This document shows, piece by piece, positions 16,101 to 24,757 of a DNA stretch of 64,000 bases; positions within the stretch are counted from its first letter, which is position 1; every line of letters begins with the position of its first letter. Both the position numbers and the translations under genes were made by a program. The stretch spans positions 2,790,001 through 2,854,000 of the forward strand of contig CAWAVW010000004.1 in assembly GCA_963785585.1 (NCBI GenBank), written 5' to 3'. The notes under the pieces are model-generated. The model did not search any database. It was given only the letters and a program-made list of their open reading frames with translations, and was not told where the DNA came from. This DNA comes from Palsa-295 sp963785585 (GTDB lineage Bacteria; Acidobacteriota; Terriglobia; Acidiferrales; UBA7541).

Positions 16101-16999
16101 ATCGGCGGCTCCACGGCGGAAACGGCGGCGGGCACGATATGCAGTGCGCGGCCATTCTGAAGGGCCGTTCGCCAGATCGCGAGCGGAGAATCTGAGCCGG
16201 TGAGGCGAAGGCGAATCTCGTCGAGCCTCAGCTTTCGGGCCGATTCGATTTTCTCCATCCAGAGCGCGACGACAGCAGGATCCCAACCAGCGCCGTACAG
16301 GCGGCTGTCGGCGCGCAATACGTCCAGGTCGTGAACCTCACCGAGCAGATCCTGCAAGGATTTCAGTTCCCCGCTCCAGGCCTCGTATCGCTGCGGCAAG
16401 AAATTCTCGAGCGTATAGCGAAAACCTTTCAATCCGATACGGAGCCTGTGCCAGGCCACGCGGCTACGGCTTTTCCGCGCGCGGTCGAACAGGTCCATCG
16501 CTTCATTCAGGCGAGCGGCAGCCAATCGCTGAAACACGACACTTTCGACCGGGAAAAATTGCGCTTTCGCGGGAAGCTTGCGGGACCATTTGCGCCATTC
16601 CTTGCGATCAAATGCATCGAGCGCGCGCTCCGCTTCGAGCTTCAGGGTACGTTCGCGCTCGGCAAGGCTCTTCAAGAGATGCCGGCGGAAAAGATCGCCT
16701 GAGCCGCCGAGCTTCTTGGCCCACCTACGTTCGACTTGGCGGTCGCGGAGGCGTCCCAGCGCCTGAAATACGGGGCGCGCCGACTTCTTCAGCTTGCGCC
16801 AGCCAGGGTCGGGGTTTACTTGCGTGAGAACGTCGGCCATGGTGCGGCACCGGCGGAGGGCGACGCGAAGGTCATGGACCGCGTCTTCGTCCCAGCGTTC
16901 GCGGGCGGTCTCAGACAGCTCGAGGACGCGGTTCATCCAGACATCCAGGCCTATTTTGGGAGACGGAACCAACGTCGGAAGCGAAACTTTATGAGCCAT
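16085..16999 (-). CDS. CHAD domain protein, probable polyphosphate-binding
   Basis: 304 residues, nearly all one CHAD domain. The conserved basic and His positions appear in two repeats: AVHDLRVALRRCR with LGRLRD, and WHRLRIGLKGFRYTLE with LLGEVHDLDVL. CHAD domains form helical bundles with a basic pore that bind inorganic polyphosphate. This one is not fused to a CYTH triphosphatase. It is convergent with sixA and overlaps it by 16 bp, so it closes the polyphosphate cluster from the opposite strand. I saw no Pho-like repeat upstream of it on its own strand. Confidence 0.92.
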   Translation of the reverse strand: MAHKVSLPTLVPSPKIGLDVWMNRVLELSETARERWDEDAVHDLRVALRRCRTMADVLTQVNPDPGWRKLKKSARPVFQALGRLRDRQVERRWAKKLGGSGDLFRRHLLKSLAERERTLKLEAERALDAFDRKEWRKWSRKLPAKAQFFPVESVVFQRLAAARLNEAMDLFDRARKSRSRVAWHRLRIGLKGFRYTLENFLPQRYEAWSGELKSLQDLLGEVHDLDVLRADSRLYGAGWDPAVVALWMEKIESARKLRLDEIRLRLTGSDSPLAIWRTALQNGRALHIVPAAVSAVEPPIYSAS

Positions 17000-17139
17000 A
17001 GGAAAGCCCGTCGAGGGGCATGTGTGACGGGAGCATTAAGGATACACCCGGGGGCTGTGGATATCCAAACCCGCCCAAAGTGCGAAAAATGGGCAAAAAA
17101 ACGACAATTTCCCGCCAGCAGAGGCAGCGATACAGGCCG

Positions 17140-17168
17140 TTGTAAACGGAAATTCACACAGGGTTCAC
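17140..17168 (+). promoter_or_regulatory. Pho-box-like heptamers upstream of the multicopper oxidase
   Basis: Three heptamers have the same 11-bp period as those before the kinase operon: TTGTAAA at 17140, AATTCAC at 17151 and GGTTCAC at 17162. Eight of the nine key positions (T4, A6, C7) match. The hexamer 10 bp downstream (17179) is a poor -10, and the gene start is 114 bp away, so this site is weaker than those at 12411 and 19108. The rest of the 283-bp gap (17000-17282) shows no gene. Confidence 0.4.
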
Positions 17169-17282
17169 ATAGAGCCGCTCGTGACGGCAATAGATTCGCG
17201 GTGTCTTTCCGCTTTGAATCCTTTCTGGGCCCTCTTCCAGGCTACCGGTGGTGATCGGCTTGACGACGGGGTGGGAGTGTTG

Positions 17283-19061
17283 ATGCGTACGGCGTGGTTC
17301 GTTTTGCTGATTTGTTCGGCCAGTCTGTTGACGAGCGGGGTTTCTCGGGCGCAAACGGGAGCGCGCGAGGCGTGTCCGCGGCCGGCGATGGGAAGCGAAG
17401 TTCCCGAGCCCGAGGATTTGCGCAGCACGAATGGCGTGCTGTCGGTGGATTTGACGTACCGGAATTACAAGGATGCGGCGGGACGGATTCTTTATTGCTA
17501 CGTGTACGGCGATGGAAGTTTATCTCCGAATCTGCGGCTGAATCCCGGCGACACTTTGATTCTCCATTTGAAAAATGAGCTAACGGATATGGGCGCGCCG
17601 GGCGCGATGACTATGCCGGAGCACGGCGGCCACAAAGCGGCGGCATCGCCAGATCCGTGCGCGAGCGGAGTGATGTCAGCGACGTCCACCAATCTGCACT
17701 TTCATGGGCTGACGATTCCGCCGGTGTGCCATCAGGACGAGGTTTTGCGCACGTCGGTACAGCCGGGCGATGCGCCGTTTGAATACCGGTTCAAAATTCC
17801 CGCGGACGAGCCGCCAGGGCTTTACTGGTATCACCCGCACATGCACGGGTTCAGCAAGGTGCAGGTGCTGGGCGGAGCGTCGGGCGCGCTGATCGTGGAA
17901 GGATTGGAACATGCGAATATTGCGGCGTCGGGACTGCCCGAGCGCGTATTCGTGATTCGCGATGAAGATTTGCTGAACCCGAACGCGCCGCCCTCGAAGT
18001 CCGAACCGGTGGTACCGAAGATGCTGATCGACCGCGACGGCGACACCTCCAATACGGGAACGGGATCGGGACGGCCGGCGAAGGATCTTTCGATCAACTA
18101 CGTGTCGGTTCCGTATCCGGATTACCCACCGGCGAAAATCAGGATGAAACCGGGCGAGCAAGAGTTGTGGCGGGTGGTGAATGCATCGGCGATTACCTAT
18201 TTGAACTTGCAGGTGTACGAAAATCATGTAGCGCAAATGATGGGAGTGGTGGCGCTGGACGGCGTGCCGGTAAATGCGAATGGCGCAGGCCCCAGCGTGA
18301 CGGTGCCGCGCAATCATATCGGCATTCCGCCGGGAGGACGGGCGGAGTTCATCGTGAAGGGACCCGCGGCGGGAGGCTCGGCGCTGTTTGTTTGCCGCAC
18401 TGTGAATACGGGATCGGGCGGCGAGAACGATCCGAACCGGCAACTGGCGTTGATGGTGGCCGATCCGAACGCGACCGGGCCGCGCTCGACTCTGGCGACC
18501 GTGGCACAGGCCGCTCCGCCCCCTTCGTTGCCCTGGGTAGGCAGTGTCACGCCGGTGCGGACGCGGAAGCTGTATTTCAGCGAAACGTTGCAGGACCCGA
18601 ACGATCCCAATAGCCCGACGACTTTCTACATCACGGTGGACGGGCAAACGCCGAAGGTGTTTGACCCGAATTCGGACGAGCCGAGCATCGTGGCGCATCA
18701 GGGCGATGTGGAAGATTGGATCATCGAAAATCGATCGAAGGAATTGCACGCGTTCCACATCCACCAAATACATTTCCTGCTGACGGAGTGGAATGGCATT
18801 CCGGTGAATGAACCGTATCTGCGCGACACAATTAACGTGCCGTTTATGGACGACAAGTCCTTGAGCTATCCATACGTGAAGGTACGGATGGATTTTCGCG
18901 ATCCGAATACGATTGGGACGTTCGTATTTCACTGCCACTTGCTGGAGCACGAAGACAACGGAATGATGGGATTGATTCGCGTGGATCCGCCGGAGCAGGC
19001 GCACGGCGGCGCTCCGGGCGGCGCGGGCGGACCGATAAGCAAAACTCTACCGAGCCATTGA
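17283..19061 (+). CDS. Multicopper oxidase, secreted
   Basis: 592 residues. A signal peptide (about 1-24) is followed by three cupredoxin domains. The four copper motifs are present: HFHG (139-142), HPHMHG (184-189), HAFHIHQIHF and the C-terminal HCHLLEHEDNGM, whose Met is the likely type 1 axial ligand. The fold oxidises phenols or metal ions (Cu+, Fe2+, Mn2+) and reduces O2. I chose ATG 17283 because it begins directly at a signal peptide. The C-terminus is Gly-rich. It lies between the CHAD gene and the phosphoesterase, both phosphate-related, and has a weak Pho-like repeat upstream. Confidence 0.92.
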   Translation: MRTAWFVLLICSASLLTSGVSRAQTGAREACPRPAMGSEVPEPEDLRSTNGVLSVDLTYRNYKDAAGRILYCYVYGDGSLSPNLRLNPGDTLILHLKNELTDMGAPGAMTMPEHGGHKAAASPDPCASGVMSATSTNLHFHGLTIPPVCHQDEVLRTSVQPGDAPFEYRFKIPADEPPGLYWYHPHMHGFSKVQVLGGASGALIVEGLEHANIAASGLPERVFVIRDEDLLNPNAPPSKSEPVVPKMLIDRDGDTSNTGTGSGRPAKDLSINYVSVPYPDYPPAKIRMKPGEQELWRVVNASAITYLNLQVYENHVAQMMGVVALDGVPVNANGAGPSVTVPRNHIGIPPGGRAEFIVKGPAAGGSALFVCRTVNTGSGGENDPNRQLALMVADPNATGPRSTLATVAQAAPPPSLPWVGSVTPVRTRKLYFSETLQDPNDPNSPTTFYITVDGQTPKVFDPNSDEPSIVAHQGDVEDWIIENRSKELHAFHIHQIHFLLTEWNGIPVNEPYLRDTINVPFMDDKSLSYPYVKVRMDFRDPNTIGTFVFHCHLLEHEDNGMMGLIRVDPPEQAHGGAPGGAGGPISKTLPSH

Positions 19062-19107
19062 CCGGGAGTTCAGCCGTGAACGGTTTGCCTGAAGGCTCGC
19101 CGCGAAT

Positions 19108-19152
19108 TCTTCACTCGCTTGTAACACCGCTTTAACGGACGCCGCTTAAGGT
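19108..19152 (+). promoter_or_regulatory. Pho-box-like triple heptamer repeat and -10 before the phosphoesterase
   Basis: Heptamers TCTTCAC (19108), TTGTAAC (19119) and CTTTAAC (19130) are spaced by 4 bp. All three have T4, A6 and C7. Exactly 10 bp after the last is TAAGGT (19147-19152), a usable -10 without a -35. The unit TTGTAAC is identical to the first unit before the kinase operon. A phosphate-starvation activator is the simplest reading. The gene start is about 75 bp downstream, with a purine-rich ribosome site before ATG 19226. Confidence 0.6.
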
Positions 19153-19225
19153 AGGCGGCAAGTCGAGTCAGCCAGTACACGCCACTCGATCATCTGAAGA
19201 AAATTTCCGAAAGAAAAGGTGAAAT

Positions 19226-20503
19226 ATGATTCGAAAGGCTGCCGCTCTGGGTCTGTCGCTCGCGTTGATGGGCGCCCCGCTGTTCGCCGACGAAGGGGCT
19301 GTACCGAAAGGCGTACCGAAACTGGATCACGTATTCGTCATCATGATGGAAAATCACGGCTACCGGCAAATCATGAATAATCCGAACGCTCCTTATATCA
19401 ACGCTTTCGCGAAGAAGAAAAATCTGGCGACAAATTATTTTGCAATCGCGCATCCCAGCCTGACGAATTATCTGGAGACGGTTGGCGGCTCGAATTTCGG
19501 CGTGCATGCGGACAATCCGCCGGACTGGCACGACACGACCTGTACGCCCAATCTGGCGACGGGTTTCGTTTCCACAGACAATCCGGCCACCGGACCGATC
19601 TGCCCGATCTACGGAACCGGCACCGATGCCGCGACGCCGGCCATCGATTGCACGAATGAAACCACCTGCGCGCCGGGAAGCAACGACGGCGAAAACAACA
19701 TCGACGGCGTGAAGTCGATCCCCGCCGACACGCACATCAGCGGCAAAACAATCGCCGATCAACTGGTGGCTGCAGGAATGAAGTGGAAGAGCTATCAGGA
19801 AAGCCTGCCGCTTGCCGGACCCGACCTGGTGAACACCAGCGACGGCATCTACACGAACAACACGGACTTCTCGACGATCACGCCGGTGCAGAACCCGCCG
19901 CTCACGTCGGCAGACCTGGTTTTCCTGTACGCCGTAAAACACAACCCGTTTGTGTACTTCAGCTCGGTGCAGGAAGGCACCAATCCCGAGCTGAGCTTCA
20001 ATCAGATTGCGCCGTTCGACGGAAAGCACGGCCTGTATGCCGACTTGCAATCCGGCGACGTTCCAGACTTTTCCTTCATCGCCCCGAACCAGTGCAACGA
20101 CGAACACGGGCGCGGCAACGTGCTGGCCTTCTGCCAATACGATCCGAACGACGACGGCATGCAGGATGGACTGAACCCAGCGTTGATTTACGCGGGGGAC
20201 GTGTCGGTGAACCGGATCGTTGAAGCCATTCACCACTCGCCGGTCTGGGGTCACGGCCGCAACGCGATCGTCCTGCTGTGGGATGAAGACGACTACAGCG
20301 TGGCGCCGACGATCAACAAGGTCGTTCTGGTGGTGGACACGGACTACGGCTTCAAGGGCCTGACGAGCGATCAGTACTACAATCACTTTTCACTCTTGAA
20401 GACGCTGGAAGGAGCGTTCCGCCTGCCGTGCCTGAACCATGCGTGCGATTCGAACGTGAAGGTGATGTCGGACCTGTTTGCCGGTCTGGGCGACGGCGAA
20501 TAG
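19226..20503 (+). CDS. Secreted phosphoesterase (PF04185-type acid phosphatase/phospholipase C-like)
   Basis: 425 residues with a signal peptide (about 1-21, ending LFADE). The alkaline-phosphatase-like fold begins with HVFVIMMENHGYRQI. HPSLTNYLE holds the likely nucleophile Thr or Ser, and a later metal-binding run is LLWDEDDYS. Members hydrolyse phosphomonoesters or phospholipids. Several Cys residues between 105 and 160 suggest disulfides, consistent with export. With a Pho-like promoter and polyphosphate genes nearby, phosphate scavenging outside the cell is the likely role. An efficient terminator follows it. Confidence 0.88.
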   Translation: MIRKAAALGLSLALMGAPLFADEGAVPKGVPKLDHVFVIMMENHGYRQIMNNPNAPYINAFAKKKNLATNYFAIAHPSLTNYLETVGGSNFGVHADNPPDWHDTTCTPNLATGFVSTDNPATGPICPIYGTGTDAATPAIDCTNETTCAPGSNDGENNIDGVKSIPADTHISGKTIADQLVAAGMKWKSYQESLPLAGPDLVNTSDGIYTNNTDFSTITPVQNPPLTSADLVFLYAVKHNPFVYFSSVQEGTNPELSFNQIAPFDGKHGLYADLQSGDVPDFSFIAPNQCNDEHGRGNVLAFCQYDPNDDGMQDGLNPALIYAGDVSVNRIVEAIHHSPVWGHGRNAIVLLWDEDDYSVAPTINKVVLVVDTDYGFKGLTSDQYYNHFSLLKTLEGAFRLPCLNHACDSNVKVMSDLFAGLGDGE

Positions 20504-20530
20504 CTTCGGTTCACAAGTCAAAACCAATGA

Positions 20531-20562
20531 GGGAGGGCGGCGTTCCGCTCTCCCTTTTTTTT
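20531..20562 (+). terminator. Rho-independent terminator after the phosphoesterase
   Basis: A 10-bp GC-rich stem with one G-T pair (20531-20540 with 20545-20554) closes a CGTT loop and is followed by eight T residues (20555-20562). It lies 27 bp after the phosphoesterase stop and before fdhD, so it separates the two units. Confidence 0.92.
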
Positions 20563-20607
20563 CGTCTCCTTCCCTGGAACGCGCTCGATGTATTCTGTCC
20601 GGGACGC

Positions 20608-21435
20608 ATGGCCACGAAATCAAGCAAAGTGAGCGTGACGCAAGTCTCCGAGTGGGACGACGGAAAACTGCGGACGAAAAGCGATTACCTGGCCGCGGAA
20701 GAGCCGCTGGAGATTCGCATCGGCGACCAACCGCTTTCGGTGACGATGAGGACGCCGGGTCACGATCAAGAGCTTGCCGCGGGCTTTTTGTTCACAGAGG
20801 GCCTCGTCCGTGAACGGGAAGACATTTTGGCGATGGATGCCGTGGCCTCCGAAGACGGAACAAATCGCGACAACGTGCTGGCGGCAAGGGTCGCGGCGCA
20901 CGCGCAGCCGGATATGGAGAAAGTGCGCCGCCACTTCTTTGCGGCTTCGAGTTGCGGAATCTGCGGGAAAGCGACGATCGATGCCGTGCGCTCGCGAACT
21001 CTCGCCGCGCCCGATCCGGAATTTCGGCTAAACGCTCGCGTGCTGGTTGGCCTGCCGGACGCATTGCGAGCGTCGCAGGAGGCTTTCGAACGCACGGGCG
21101 GACTGCATGCGGCGGCTCTGTTTGACGGTACCGGCGTCCTCCAAGTGCTGCGCGAGGACATTGGCCGGCACAACGCCGTCGATAAAGTGATCGGATGGGC
21201 GCTGCTGGCCGGTCGAGTACCGCTATCGGATTGCGTGCTGATGGTCAGCGGGCGAGGTGGATTCGAGATCGTGCAGAAAGCGATCGTCGCGAGGATTCCG
21301 GTGGTAGCGTCGGTTTCCGCGCCATCGAGCCTTGCGGTTCAATTGGCACGAGAGCTGCGGCAAACGCTGGTAGGATTTTTGCGCGGCACGCGGTTCGTGA
21401 TTTACGCAGGCCCGGAACGCATCGTCGGAGACTAG
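20608..21435 (+). CDS. fdhD: FdhD sulfurtransferase for formate dehydrogenase
   Basis: 275 residues. The active-site Cys pair is Cys116 and Cys119 in SSCGICGKATID. C-terminal family blocks LREDIGRHNAVDKVIG and VSGRGGFEIVQKA are present. FdhD passes sulfur from IscS to the molybdenum cofactor of formate dehydrogenase. I chose ATG 20608, because the longer frame begins inside the preceding gene and crosses the terminator. No formate dehydrogenase gene is in this window, so its client enzyme must be encoded elsewhere. Confidence 0.93.
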   Translation: MATKSSKVSVTQVSEWDDGKLRTKSDYLAAEEPLEIRIGDQPLSVTMRTPGHDQELAAGFLFTEGLVREREDILAMDAVASEDGTNRDNVLAARVAAHAQPDMEKVRRHFFAASSCGICGKATIDAVRSRTLAAPDPEFRLNARVLVGLPDALRASQEAFERTGGLHAAALFDGTGVLQVLREDIGRHNAVDKVIGWALLAGRVPLSDCVLMVSGRGGFEIVQKAIVARIPVVASVSAPSSLAVQLARELRQTLVGFLRGTRFVIYAGPERIVGD

Positions 21436-21462
21436 CGGTCGCGTCTCGGGCCAACCGTACGA

Positions 21463-22452
21463 TCAGTTCACGGACTTGCGAATCGCTTCGCCGCCCGCCT
21501 CAATCTGTTGCTCGCGGATCATGGCGCGAAACGCTTCGAGCAATTCGACGTCCCACCAGCCCTTCCCCGCTTCCTCGTCCATCACGTCCAGCGCGATTTC
21601 GGGCGTGAACGAAACTTTGTAGGGACGATCGGTAATCAGCGCGTCGTACACGTCCGAGATTTGCAGAATGCGCGCGGTGAGAGGAATTTCCTCGCCGCGG
21701 AGGCCGTCGGGATATCCCGTTCCGTCGTGCTTCTCGTGGTGATGGCGGATGATCGGCAATACGTGGCGAAACGTCTTCAACGGCGCGCAAATTCTTTCGC
21801 CCACCGTGGGATGCTTCTGCATGATCTCAATTTCCTCGGGCGACAGCGGGCCCGGCTTCAGCAGAATCGCATCGGGGATCACCACCTTTCCAATGTCGTG
21901 GACGATTCCGGCACGCCGAAGAGCTTTGATGTGTTCTTCGGGAATTCCGAGGCGTGCGCCAAGCCGCGCCGACATTTCGGCCAATCGCTCGCAATGCCCG
22001 CGTGTGTAAGGATCGCGCGCCTCGATGCTATGAGCCAAGCTGAAGAGCACCGATTCGGCGTTTTCCAATTCGTCGGTGTACTGCTTCAAACGGAGCAAAG
22101 ACCGGGAGCGGGCCAGCAGCTCGTTGATGTCGATTGGCTTCGAGAGAAAATCGTCAGCGCCGGCATTGATGCCCTTGATGCGATCTTCGGTGGCCGAAAG
22201 GCCTGTTATCAAGACGACGGGAGTGAGCCTTGTTTCGGGAGTGGCTTTAATGCGGCGGCAAACTTCGAATCCATCCATTCCCGGCATCAGGATATCGAGC
22301 AAAATCAAATCAGGACGGAACGAAGCGCATTCGCTGAGCGCGGACACGCCATCGGTGGCGCTGCGAACATCAAATCCTTCGCGGCGCAGCAGCAGTTCCA
22401 GCGCGGCGCGCGCGGTGGACTCATCGTCTACGATCAGAATTCGTTCAGACAT
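21463..22452 (-). CDS. Response regulator with HD-GYP c-di-GMP phosphodiesterase domain (RpfG-like)
   Basis: 329 residues. The receiver domain (1-120) has Asp9-Asp10, phospho-acceptor Asp53 and Lys105. An HD-GYP output domain (about 135-320) follows, with VHDIGK (His185-Asp186), HHEKHDGTGYPDG and the GYP signature at 246-248. Such proteins usually degrade c-di-GMP, and metal-binding residues look intact. No sensor kinase is adjacent, so this is an orphan regulator. The 232-bp gap upstream (22453-22684) holds no gene; a small 6-bp hairpin with a TCGG loop at 22536-22551 is its only visible structure. Confidence 0.93.
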   Translation of the reverse strand: MSERILIVDDESTARAALELLLRREGFDVRSATDGVSALSECASFRPDLILLDILMPGMDGFEVCRRIKATPETRLTPVVLITGLSATEDRIKGINAGADDFLSKPIDINELLARSRSLLRLKQYTDELENAESVLFSLAHSIEARDPYTRGHCERLAEMSARLGARLGIPEEHIKALRRAGIVHDIGKVVIPDAILLKPGPLSPEEIEIMQKHPTVGERICAPLKTFRHVLPIIRHHHEKHDGTGYPDGLRGEEIPLTARILQISDVYDALITDRPYKVSFTPEIALDVMDEEAGKGWWDVELLEAFRAMIREQQIEAGGEAIRKSVN

Positions 22453-22684
22453 GGAATGTGAGTTGGGCTCCGGGGGCCGTTGGGGGCAAACGAAAACGGG
22501 AGTCGAGGGTGCGTCTATCTGTCGTCAGCAGCTCGCTTTCATCGGTGAAAGGAAGCACTGGTGTAAATGTAACCTGTCCTGTTTGCTCTCACAAGATTAG
22601 ATTCGCGCCCTGACGCGTAGGATGCTACGGGACGTGGGCGCAGCGGAAGCAGCGGCGGGAAACGGCGATCCGCCTCGAGGGGAA

Positions 22685-23191
22685 TCAGTAAGGAATCTTA
22701 TCGGTCTTCGCGGTCCACATCACGAACGCACGGAGCGCGTGGTCGCGCATGAGTTGCACCATCTCGATCTTGCGATCGGCAAACGAGCGCTGAAGCTCGC
22801 CGTAAATGAATGCGTCGTCGAAGCCATGATTTGCAGCGTCCGCCGCGCTATTGCCGAAAAAAACGCGCGAAGGCCGTGCCCAGTAGATCGCGCCCAGGCA
22901 CATGGGACACGGCTCGCAACTGGTATAGATTTCGCAACCGGCGAGATCGAAACGCTTGAGAACGCGGCAGGCCTGGCGAATGGCAACCATTTCGGCGTGC
23001 GCCGTCGGATCGTTCGTGGCCGTAACAGAATTCGCGCCTTCGGCGATAATTTTTCCGTCTTTCACCACGACGGCGGCGAACGGGCCACCGAGATTTTCGC
23101 GAACGTTCTTCACCGAAAGCGCGATGGCTCGGCGCATGTGCTTCGTGTGGCCCGCGTGCAGTTTCTTTCCGGGCTGGGCACGCTTTTTCAT
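22685..23191 (-). CDS. guaD: Guanine deaminase (cytidine deaminase fold)
   Basis: 168 residues. The zinc site is His65 with catalytic Glu67 (THAEM-type PTAHAEMVAIRQA) and Cys95 and Cys98 (SCEPCPMCLGAIYWAR). The C-terminal GFDDAFIYGEL block closely resembles Bacillus GuaD and separates it from tRNA adenosine deaminases. It converts guanine to xanthine and ammonia. I chose ATG 23191, which overlaps the stop of the upstream exporter gene as ATGA. The longer frame only reads through that gene. Confidence 0.88.
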   Translation of the reverse strand: MKKRAQPGKKLHAGHTKHMRRAIALSVKNVRENLGGPFAAVVVKDGKIIAEGANSVTATNDPTAHAEMVAIRQACRVLKRFDLAGCEIYTSCEPCPMCLGAIYWARPSRVFFGNSAADAANHGFDDAFIYGELQRSFADRKIEMVQLMRDHALRAFVMWTAKTDKIPY

Positions 23192-24606
23192 AAGCTCTTT
23201 TCGGCGCTCAAACCGGGCAACGGAACGACCGCCTCTTTTCCCTGGGTAATTCGCGCAAAGGTACGTTCCTTGCGGCGCCAAAAGTACAGAAGCATGCTGC
23301 CGATCAGGATTAACGCGAGGCTGAGCCCCGCCCAAAGCCCCGCCGCTCCCCATCCCATCCGAAAGCAAAGGTACGCCCCGACGGGAAGACCCACGCACCA
23401 GTAGAAAAACAGATGGCAGAGCATGGGCGTCCGCGTGTCTCCCGCGCCGCGCAGCGCGCCGGTGGCCACCGTCTGCATTCCGTCGAACAGTTGAAAGAAG
23501 GCCGCGACGAATAGAAGCGCTCCGGCAGCCTTGATGACGGCGGGATCGGGAGTGTAAACGCGGACGATCAGGCGTGGAATCGTGAGGAACAAGATCGCCA
23601 TGACTGCCATAAAGGTTGTGCCCAGAAGCATCGCCGTCCACCCTGCGCGGCTGGCGCCATCCGCATCTTTACGTCCCAGCGCTTGCGCGACTCGCACGGC
23701 AGCAGCGGCGCTGATGCCCAAAGGGACCATGTATGTAAGGCTGGCGGTGTTCAGCGCCACTTGATGACTGGCAAGCGCAACCGGCCCGAGACGGGCGATC
23801 AGGGAGGTGGCGACCGCGAATACCCCCACCTCGAGTCCAAATTGAGTTGCGGCGGGAAACCCCAGATAGACCAGCCGCCACACGCGCGGGAAATTCGGCA
23901 GCCGCTGTGCGTTCCGCAAACCGGTCTGATTACGGTGGTCGTAGTAAACCGCATAAACAAGCAGAACGAGCGTCATGTAGATGCGCGAAAAGCAGGTGGA
24001 CCATCCCGAGCCGACAGTGCCCATCGCTTTGAATCCCAGATGGCCATACACCAGCGCCCAATTGCCGATGAGGTTGACGAGATTTGCCGAGACCAGCGCA
24101 AACACGATGGGCTTCGCCAGATTCATGCCTTGCAGATAGCGGCGAAAAACGAAGTAGAGAAGCAGAGGGAAAGTTCCCCAGTTGAGGGTGCGCAAATACG
24201 GAATCGCCTGGCTCAAGACGCCAGCGTCGATGTTGAGCGAACGCAAGACCGGTTCGAGAAGACGGATGATGACCATCAGCGCCGGAGTGATCGCCAGGCT
24301 CAGGTAGATTCCGTTTACGAGCGAGCGGTGGCAGTCTTCGACGTCGCCCGCGCCGTAGGAATGCGAAACGAGGGTGTCGAGTCCAAGCATCAATCCGGTG
24401 CCGAAAATGGCGGCGGAGTTGAAGAGGATGCTGCCGAGACTCACCGCTCCGATGGCCTCGGCGCTGTGCGCCTGCCGGCCGACCATCATGGTATCCACGA
24501 TAGCCATCGTCATCCACCCAAGCTCCGCCATCACGAGCGGGATGGCCAGGCGCAGCATGGGCCGCGCTTCCTCCGCAATGTAATGGACGAACAAACGCTT
24601 CAACAT
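23188..24606 (-). CDS. MATE-family multidrug/solute exporter
   Basis: 472 residues with about 12 membrane helices in two related halves, typical of MATE cation/drug antiporters (AIPLVMAELGWMTMAIVDTMMVG at the start). These export organic cations or metabolites with Na+ or H+ entry. Its stop codon overlaps the guaD start by 4 bp, so exporter and guanine deaminase are translationally coupled. This could hint at a purine-like substrate, but overlaps of unrelated genes are common here and no substrate can be read from the sequence. Confidence 0.9.
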   Translation of the reverse strand: MLKRLFVHYIAEEARPMLRLAIPLVMAELGWMTMAIVDTMMVGRQAHSAEAIGAVSLGSILFNSAAIFGTGLMLGLDTLVSHSYGAGDVEDCHRSLVNGIYLSLAITPALMVIIRLLEPVLRSLNIDAGVLSQAIPYLRTLNWGTFPLLLYFVFRRYLQGMNLAKPIVFALVSANLVNLIGNWALVYGHLGFKAMGTVGSGWSTCFSRIYMTLVLLVYAVYYDHRNQTGLRNAQRLPNFPRVWRLVYLGFPAATQFGLEVGVFAVATSLIARLGPVALASHQVALNTASLTYMVPLGISAAAAVRVAQALGRKDADGASRAGWTAMLLGTTFMAVMAILFLTIPRLIVRVYTPDPAVIKAAGALLFVAAFFQLFDGMQTVATGALRGAGDTRTPMLCHLFFYWCVGLPVGAYLCFRMGWGAAGLWAGLSLALILIGSMLLYFWRRKERTFARITQGKEAVVPLPGLSAEKSL

Positions 24607-24757
24607 GATTGTGAAATCCTCTTCAATGCCTGCTCGTGCTTGGGGTCGAAACAGGGATTACCAGAAATTATAACGCCGCGGCGGCAAAGACATGGCGTGA
24701 ATCCGACGGCTCGTGGAATCCTGAGCGATTCACCCGGAACGAAATTTCGAAAAGGGA

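Noticed and set aside
22536..22551. Terminator upstream of the HD-GYP gene
   Set aside because: Perfect 6-bp stem with TCGG loop but no T-run on either side; too short to call.
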